A stretch of DNA of 9,686 bases from Actinomycetota bacterium (lineage in GTDB: Bacteria; Actinomycetota; Acidimicrobiia; Acidimicrobiales; JACDEA01). Both the position numbers and the translations under genes were made by a program. This document shows, piece by piece, positions 5,705 through 9,686 of the stretch. Under the pieces are notes generated by a model, which did not search any database, was not told the DNA's origin, and was given only the letters and a program-made list of their open reading frames with translations. Location: assembly GCA_013816725.1 (NCBI GenBank), contig JACDEA010000055.1, positions 1 to 9,686 of the forward strand, in the 5' to 3' direction. How positions within the stretch are numbered: the first letter of the stretch is position 1; every line of letters starts with the position of its first letter.

Positions 5705-6756
5705 GCCTCCTCGACCGGTTGCCCGACGCCGTACTCCGAGTCGACGCCGACGGGCGCATCACCGATGCGAACGCGGCGGCGGCCACTCTCACCGGATTCG
5801 ACGTCGGCGCGCTGGTGGGCGAGCCCTGCACGCACCTGCTCCGGCCGCGGACGCCCGACGGCGTCGAGGTGTGGTCCGACGGCTGGCACCGGTCGGTGGC
5901 GTTGCGGTCGGTGCGAGCCATTCCCGAACAAGAGGTCACGCTCACCCGGGCCAACGGCAGCGACGTGAAGGCGTTCGTGACGGCGGCCTATGAGCGCAAC
6001 GGCGACGGCGGGCTGGACGGCGCCGTCCTCGTGCTGCGATCGGCGGCCACGCGCCTCCATCGCGCCACCGCCGGAATCGAGATCGTCTCGACGGTTAGCC
6101 ACGAGCTGCGGTCGCCGCTCACATCGGTCAAGGGCTACACCAGCTTGTTGTTGAACCGCTGGGACCGTCTGGCCGACGACCAGAAGCGCATGATGCTCGA
6201 ACAGGTGAACCACGACGCCGACCGCGTCACGCGCCTCATCACCGAGCTGCTCGACATCAGTCGGCTCGAGACCGGGCGCCTCGTGTTGCGCCGGCAGATG
6301 GTCGACCTCGCTGCCATCGCTCAGAGTGTCGTCGACAAGGTCGTCATGGAGTACCCCAACCTCGACGTGACTCTGACCTTCGCCGACGACTTCCCGCACC
6401 CCTATGCCGACCCCGACAAGGTCGAGCAGGTTCTCACCAACCTCGTGGAGAACGCCTGCAAGTACGGCTCGGCCCAAGGGCTCATGGTGATGGGCGAGCT
6501 GGTCGATCGCCAGGTCGCAGTTTCGGTCACCGACCAGGGCGACGGCATCGCCACCGACGACGTGCCGCGGGTGTTCGACAAGTTCTTCCGCCGAGCCGAA
6601 GGCAAGCCCACCGGTTCAGGCCTCGGTCTCTGGATAAGCCGCGGGCTCGTCGAGGCCCACGGCGGTCGGCTCACGGCGTCGTCAATTCCCGGACAAGGGA
6701 CGACCTTCCGCTTTACCCTTCCACTCATCACGATCGACGAACTGCACCCGACATGA
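5701..6756 (+). CDS. Soluble PAS-domain sensor histidine kinase
   Basis: This 351-residue two-component sensor kinase has an N-terminal PAS domain at about 3-115, opening LLDRLPDAVLRVDADGRITD. A HisKA dimerisation domain at about 124-195 has the H-box VSTVSHELRSPLTSVKGY and phosphoacceptor His134. The HATPase_c domain at about 235-342 shows the N-box NLVENACKYG (247-256), G1 DQGDGI (278-283), F-box VFDKFFR (291-297) and G2 GSGLGLWISRGLVEAHGG (305-322). All catalytic boxes appear intact. No hydrophobic transmembrane stretch or signal peptide is present, so it should sense a cytoplasmic cue. It overlaps the methyltransferase and pheS by ATGA at both ends, and no response regulator lies in the window. 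Signal and partner are unknown. Confidence 0.92.
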   Translation: MSLLDRLPDAVLRVDADGRITDANAAAATLTGFDVGALVGEPCTHLLRPRTPDGVEVWSDGWHRSVALRSVRAIPEQEVTLTRANGSDVKAFVTAAYERNGDGGLDGAVLVLRSAATRLHRATAGIEIVSTVSHELRSPLTSVKGYTSLLLNRWDRLADDQKRMMLEQVNHDADRVTRLITELLDISRLETGRLVLRRQMVDLAAIAQSVVDKVVMEYPNLDVTLTFADDFPHPYADPDKVEQVLTNLVENACKYGSAQGLMVMGELVDRQVAVSVTDQGDGIATDDVPRVFDKFFRRAEGKPTGSGLGLWISRGLVEAHGGRLTASSIPGQGTTFRFTLPLITIDELHPT

Positions 6757-7781
6757 GCGACCTGGCCGTGCTGGAAAGCGACGCGCTGGCGCGGCTTGGT
6801 TCGGCGTCGTCGCTCGACCAGTTGCGTGACGCCCACGGTGACCTTCTCGGCAAGCGCTCACCCCTGAACGACGTCCGCAAGACGCTGGGTGCGCTGGCGC
6901 CCGAGGACCGCAAGAAGCTGGGCCAGGAGCTCAACGACCTGCGATCCCGGCTCGATGCCGCCTTCGCGGCCCGCGAGGAGGAATTGCTGGCCGCCGAACG
7001 GGCCGAGCGCGTCGCCGACGAACGACTCGACCTAACCGAGGTGAAGGGCCGCCGCCGGCGCGGCAGCCTCCACCTCGTGACCCAGACGCGTGACCGCCTG
7101 GAGGACACGTTCGTGGCCATGGGCTTCACGGTGGCCGAAGGTCCAGAGGTCGAGACCGACTGGCACAACTTCGAGGCGCTCAACATTCCGCCCGCGCATC
7201 CGGCGCGCAGCGGGTTCGACACGCTGTACGTCAAGTTCGGCGAGCCGGAGTCCACGCTCGTCCGCCCCCACACGTCGCCGGTGCAGATACGCCTGATGCT
7301 CGAGCAGCCGCCGCCGATCTACGCGGTGATGCCCGGGCGCTGTTACCGCAAGGACACACCGGAGCCCCGCAAGGTCCCGAACTTCAGCCAGATCGAGGGG
7401 TTGGTCGTCGACCGCGGCATCACCTTCGGCAACCTGGCCGGCACCATCGAGGCGTTCACCTCGGCCTACTTCGGCCCCAACATCCACTCGCGCCTCCGCC
7501 CCGGCTCGTTCCCCTTCACCGAGCCCTCGGCCGAGTACGAAGTCACCTGCGCCATCTGCGAGGGCCGCGGCTGTCGCACCTGTTCCAGCACCGGCTGGAT
7601 CGAACTGGGTGGCTGCGGCATGGTGCACCCCAACGTGTTCCGAGCCGTCGACATCGATCCCGAGGAGTGGTCCGGTTTCGCGTTCGGGTTCGGCATCGAC
7701 CGGCTGGCGCAGATGCGCCACGCGATCCCCGACATGCGGGTGCTGTTCGACAACGACATCCGCGTGACGGGTCAGTTCTAG
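6753..7781 (+). CDS. pheS: Phenylalanyl-tRNA synthetase alpha subunit
   Basis: PheS is the catalytic subunit of the (alpha-beta)2 class II synthetase that charges tRNA-Phe. The 342 residues comprise an N-terminal coiled-coil tRNA-binding region (about 1-95) and the catalytic core. RPHTSPVQIR at 171-180 carries the His-Thr-Ser of the active site. Motif 2 starts GRCYRKD at 195-201, with Gln213 and Glu215 in FSQIEGL. The loop is unusual: the normal DATH...FHQ reads EPRK...FSQ. FFPFTEPSAE-like GSFPFTEPSAEYEV at 251-264 is followed by a CAIC...CRTC zinc knuckle (C266, C269, C274, C277) before GWIELGGCGMVHPNV. Motif 3 is GFAFGFGIDRLAQMR at 308-322, with Phe309 and Phe311 in the substrate pocket. 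It overlaps the kinase by 4 nt and pheT follows after 10 nt. Confidence 0.95.
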   Translation: MSDLAVLESDALARLGSASSLDQLRDAHGDLLGKRSPLNDVRKTLGALAPEDRKKLGQELNDLRSRLDAAFAAREEELLAAERAERVADERLDLTEVKGRRRRGSLHLVTQTRDRLEDTFVAMGFTVAEGPEVETDWHNFEALNIPPAHPARSGFDTLYVKFGEPESTLVRPHTSPVQIRLMLEQPPPIYAVMPGRCYRKDTPEPRKVPNFSQIEGLVVDRGITFGNLAGTIEAFTSAYFGPNIHSRLRPGSFPFTEPSAEYEVTCAICEGRGCRTCSSTGWIELGGCGMVHPNVFRAVDIDPEEWSGFAFGFGIDRLAQMRHAIPDMRVLFDNDIRVTGQF

Positions 7782-7791
7782 GACCGCCGCG

Positions 7792-9686
7792 GTGAAGACC
7801 CCTGTTTCCTGGCTGCGCGACTTCGCGCCGTTGCCCGACGACGTCCAGCTCCTGGTCGACACGTGCAACGAGTTGGGGTTCATCGTCGACGGCGTCGACC
7901 GGGTCGGCGAGGGCCTCGTCGACGTCGTGACGGCGCGCGTGACCGAGATCGCCGCCATCGAGGGAGCCGACAGGATCCGCCGCGTGGTCGTCGACACCGG
8001 CAACGGAGGGGCCACCGAAGTCGTCTGCGGTGCGTGGAATTTCCGCGCCGGTGACAACGTGGCCTTCATCCCCGCCGGCGGCACGCTGCCCGGCGGTATG
8101 GCGATAACGCAGCGAAAGATGCGCGGCGTGACATCGAACGGGATGATCTGCTCTGCCGCCGAGCTGGAGTTGGGCGACGACGCCGATGGCATCCTCGTGC
8201 TGGCGCCCGACGAAGCGCCGGGGCGGCCGCTGACCGAGGCGCTCGGGATCGAACCCGACGTCGTCCTCGACCTCGACATCGAGACGAATCGGCCCGACGC
8301 GCTCTCGATGGCCGGCGTGGCCCGCGACCTGGCCGCCAAGCTCGGGCTTCCCTTCGCGCTGCCGGAGCCGCCCGCGGTTTCCGCCGGCGGCGATCCGCCG
8401 GTCCTGCACGTCGAGAGCGCCGACCTGTGCGCGCGGTTCACCGCCACCGTCCTTACCGGCATCACCGTGGGGCCGTCCCCGGCGTGGATGGCCCGCCGGT
8501 TGAAGCTGGCCGGCATGCGGGCCATCAACAACCTGGTCGACATCTCCAACTACGTCATGCTCGAGCTGGGTCAGCCGACCCACCCGTACGACCTCGATCG
8601 CCTACCCGGCCGCGGTATGTCCATACGCCGGGCCCGCCCGGGCGAGATGCTCGTCACGCTCGACGGCACCGAGCGCCGGTTGGGCGACGGCGACGACTGT
8701 TTGATCTGCGACGCCGAGAGTACGCCGGTGGGGATCGCCGGGGTCATGGGCGGCGCCTCCTCGGAGATCTCCGATGCCACGACGACCGCGTTGCTCGAAG
8801 CGGCCTGGTTCTCGCCGATGGCCATCGCCCGTACCTCCAAGCGGATCGGGTTGCGGTCGGAGGCCTCGGCCCGGTTCGAGCGCGGTGTCGACCACGCTGG
8901 CGTGGACCGGGCCGTCGCCCGTTTCGTGCAGCTGGCCGTTGAACTGGCCGGTGCCGCCGTTGCCGGTGCCGCCGATTTCCGTGACGACGCCCACCTGCCA
9001 ACCGCGGCCCGCGTGCGGGTGCGCACCCGGCGTGTCAACGAGCTGCTCGGCACCCAACTCGGCGACGACGAGATCCGCGCCTACCTCGAACCGATCGGCT
9101 TCCACGCCGAACCGGTCGAACCCGGCATCCACGACGTCGACGTGCCTTCGTACCGGCCCGACGTCAACGCCGGCGAGATCAACGTCATCGAAGAGATTGC
9201 CCGCCACCACGGCTACGAGCGGATCACCAAGACGGTCCCCGCAGGCACCCGCGTGGGCGGGCTAACGCCCTATCAGCGCGAACGCCGTGCCGTGCGCGAC
9301 GTTCTGGCCGGTGCCGGGGTGGACGAGGCGATGACCAGCCTGCTGATCGGCCAGGGTGACCACGCCAAAGCCGGCCTGCCCGAGGACGGCATCGAGGCCG
9401 ACCGCCCGATGCTCCGCGAGGAGTCGGTGCTGCGAACGTCGCTGTTGCCCGGGCTGCTGCGCTCGGTGGCGTTCAACGCTTCGTTCCGCAACCCCGACGT
9501 CGCCCTCTTCGAGGTCGGCCATGTGTTCCGGCGTCCGCCCCAGTCCCAGCCGCTGCCCGACGAACGCGAGCACGTCGCGGTGGTCCTCGCCGGTCGCGAC
9601 GCGGCCGACGCCACGCACACGCTGCACACCCTGCTCGGCGCGTTGCGGATCGCCGACGTCGCGCTGTCGGCCGCGCCCTTCGCCGG
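7792..9686 (+). CDS. pheT: Phenylalanyl-tRNA synthetase beta subunit, 3' end outside window
   Basis: PheT pairs with PheS to form the active synthetase; it carries editing and tRNA-recognition domains. From GTG at 7792, 631 codons are open to the window edge, out of a usual length near 800. In order: a short N-terminal helix with TPVSWLRDF; the EMAP/OB tRNA-binding domain at about 42-145 (VVTARVTEI, VVCGAWNFRAGDNVAF, MRGVTSNGMICSAAELEL); and B3/B4 with ETNRPDALSMAGVARDLA at 164-181 and the editing-site region NNLVDISNYVMLELGQPTHP at 246-265. GLRSEASARFERGVD follows at 353-367. The B5 domain runs at about 405-478 with VPSYRPD and VIEEIARHHGYERI. The catalytic-like core then begins, including RTSLLPGLL (548-556). 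GTG lies 10 nt after the pheS stop and has only a weak ribosome-binding site. Intact as far as seen. Confidence 0.95.
   Translation, partial: MKTPVSWLRDFAPLPDDVQLLVDTCNELGFIVDGVDRVGEGLVDVVTARVTEIAAIEGADRIRRVVVDTGNGGATEVVCGAWNFRAGDNVAFIPAGGTLPGGMAITQRKMRGVTSNGMICSAAELELGDDADGILVLAPDEAPGRPLTEALGIEPDVVLDLDIETNRPDALSMAGVARDLAAKLGLPFALPEPPAVSAGGDPPVLHVESADLCARFTATVLTGITVGPSPAWMARRLKLAGMRAINNLVDISNYVMLELGQPTHPYDLDRLPGRGMSIRRARPGEMLVTLDGTERRLGDGDDCLICDAESTPVGIAGVMGGASSEISDATTTALLEAAWFSPMAIARTSKRIGLRSEASARFERGVDHAGVDRAVARFVQLAVELAGAAVAGAADFRDDAHLPTAARVRVRTRRVNELLGTQLGDDEIRAYLEPIGFHAEPVEPGIHDVDVPSYRPDVNAGEINVIEEIARHHGYERITKTVPAGTRVGGLTPYQRERRAVRDVLAGAGVDEAMTSLLIGQGDHAKAGLPEDGIEADRPMLREESVLRTSLLPGLLRSVAFNASFRNPDVALFEVGHVFRRPPQSQPLPDEREHVAVVLAGRDAADATHTLHTLLGALRIADVALSAAPFA

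Noticed and set aside
7032..8549. 505-codon open frame on the minus strand across pheS and pheT
   Set aside because: Wholly antisense to two conserved synthetase genes, composition is Arg/Ser/Pro-rich and no family is recognisable.

Overview
The window is a GC-rich, gene-dense bacterial chromosome segment. Gene order, non-AUG starts, a TANNNT-type leaderless promoter and the infC-rpmI-rplT-methyltransferase-pheS-pheT arrangement point to an actinobacterium. The zinc-knuckle PheS and overall gene style suggest an Acidimicrobiia-like lineage, but that finer placement is inference. No mobile element, CRISPR array, tRNA or rRNA gene was seen.

Region 1 (1-3107, + strand) is a biosynthetic operon. 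It holds the 3' end of riboflavin synthase (ribE), a bifunctional ribBA, lumazine synthase (ribH), long-form ATP phosphoribosyltransferase (hisG) and a small cold-shock-domain protein. The three rib genes cover GTP and ribulose-5-phosphate use, lumazine formation and the final dismutation to riboflavin. hisG opens histidine synthesis. Gaps are 0, 51, 3 and 8 nt, so co-transcription is likely.

Region 2 (3037-3507, - strand) is one DUF1844-like gene. It converges on the cold-shock gene, overlapping it by 71 nt, and diverges from infC. A symmetric TACCCTA core at 3513-3519 can serve as a -10 element in both directions: an extended -10 toward infC, and a leaderless -10 for the DUF1844-like gene.

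Region 3 (3525-9686, + strand) is a translation operon: infC (AUC start), rpmI, rplT, a SpoU/TrmH-family RNA 2'-O-methyltransferase, a soluble PAS-histidine kinase, pheS and pheT (3' end outside the window). It is preceded by a ~138-nt leader with a textbook intrinsic terminator, whose 8-nt loop is fully complementary to the 5' end of the leader. A second 9-nt long-range complementarity joins the first leader hairpin to sequence just before the infC Shine-Dalgarno. This looks like a structured attenuator, possibly an L20- or IF3-responsive autoregulatory RNA.

The most noteworthy items are this leader, the histidine kinase locked between the methyltransferase and pheS by two ATGA overlaps, the missing canonical start codon for the methyltransferase's conserved N-terminus, and the altered motif-2 loop of PheS. 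The metabolic and translation genes themselves are ordinary housekeeping genes.
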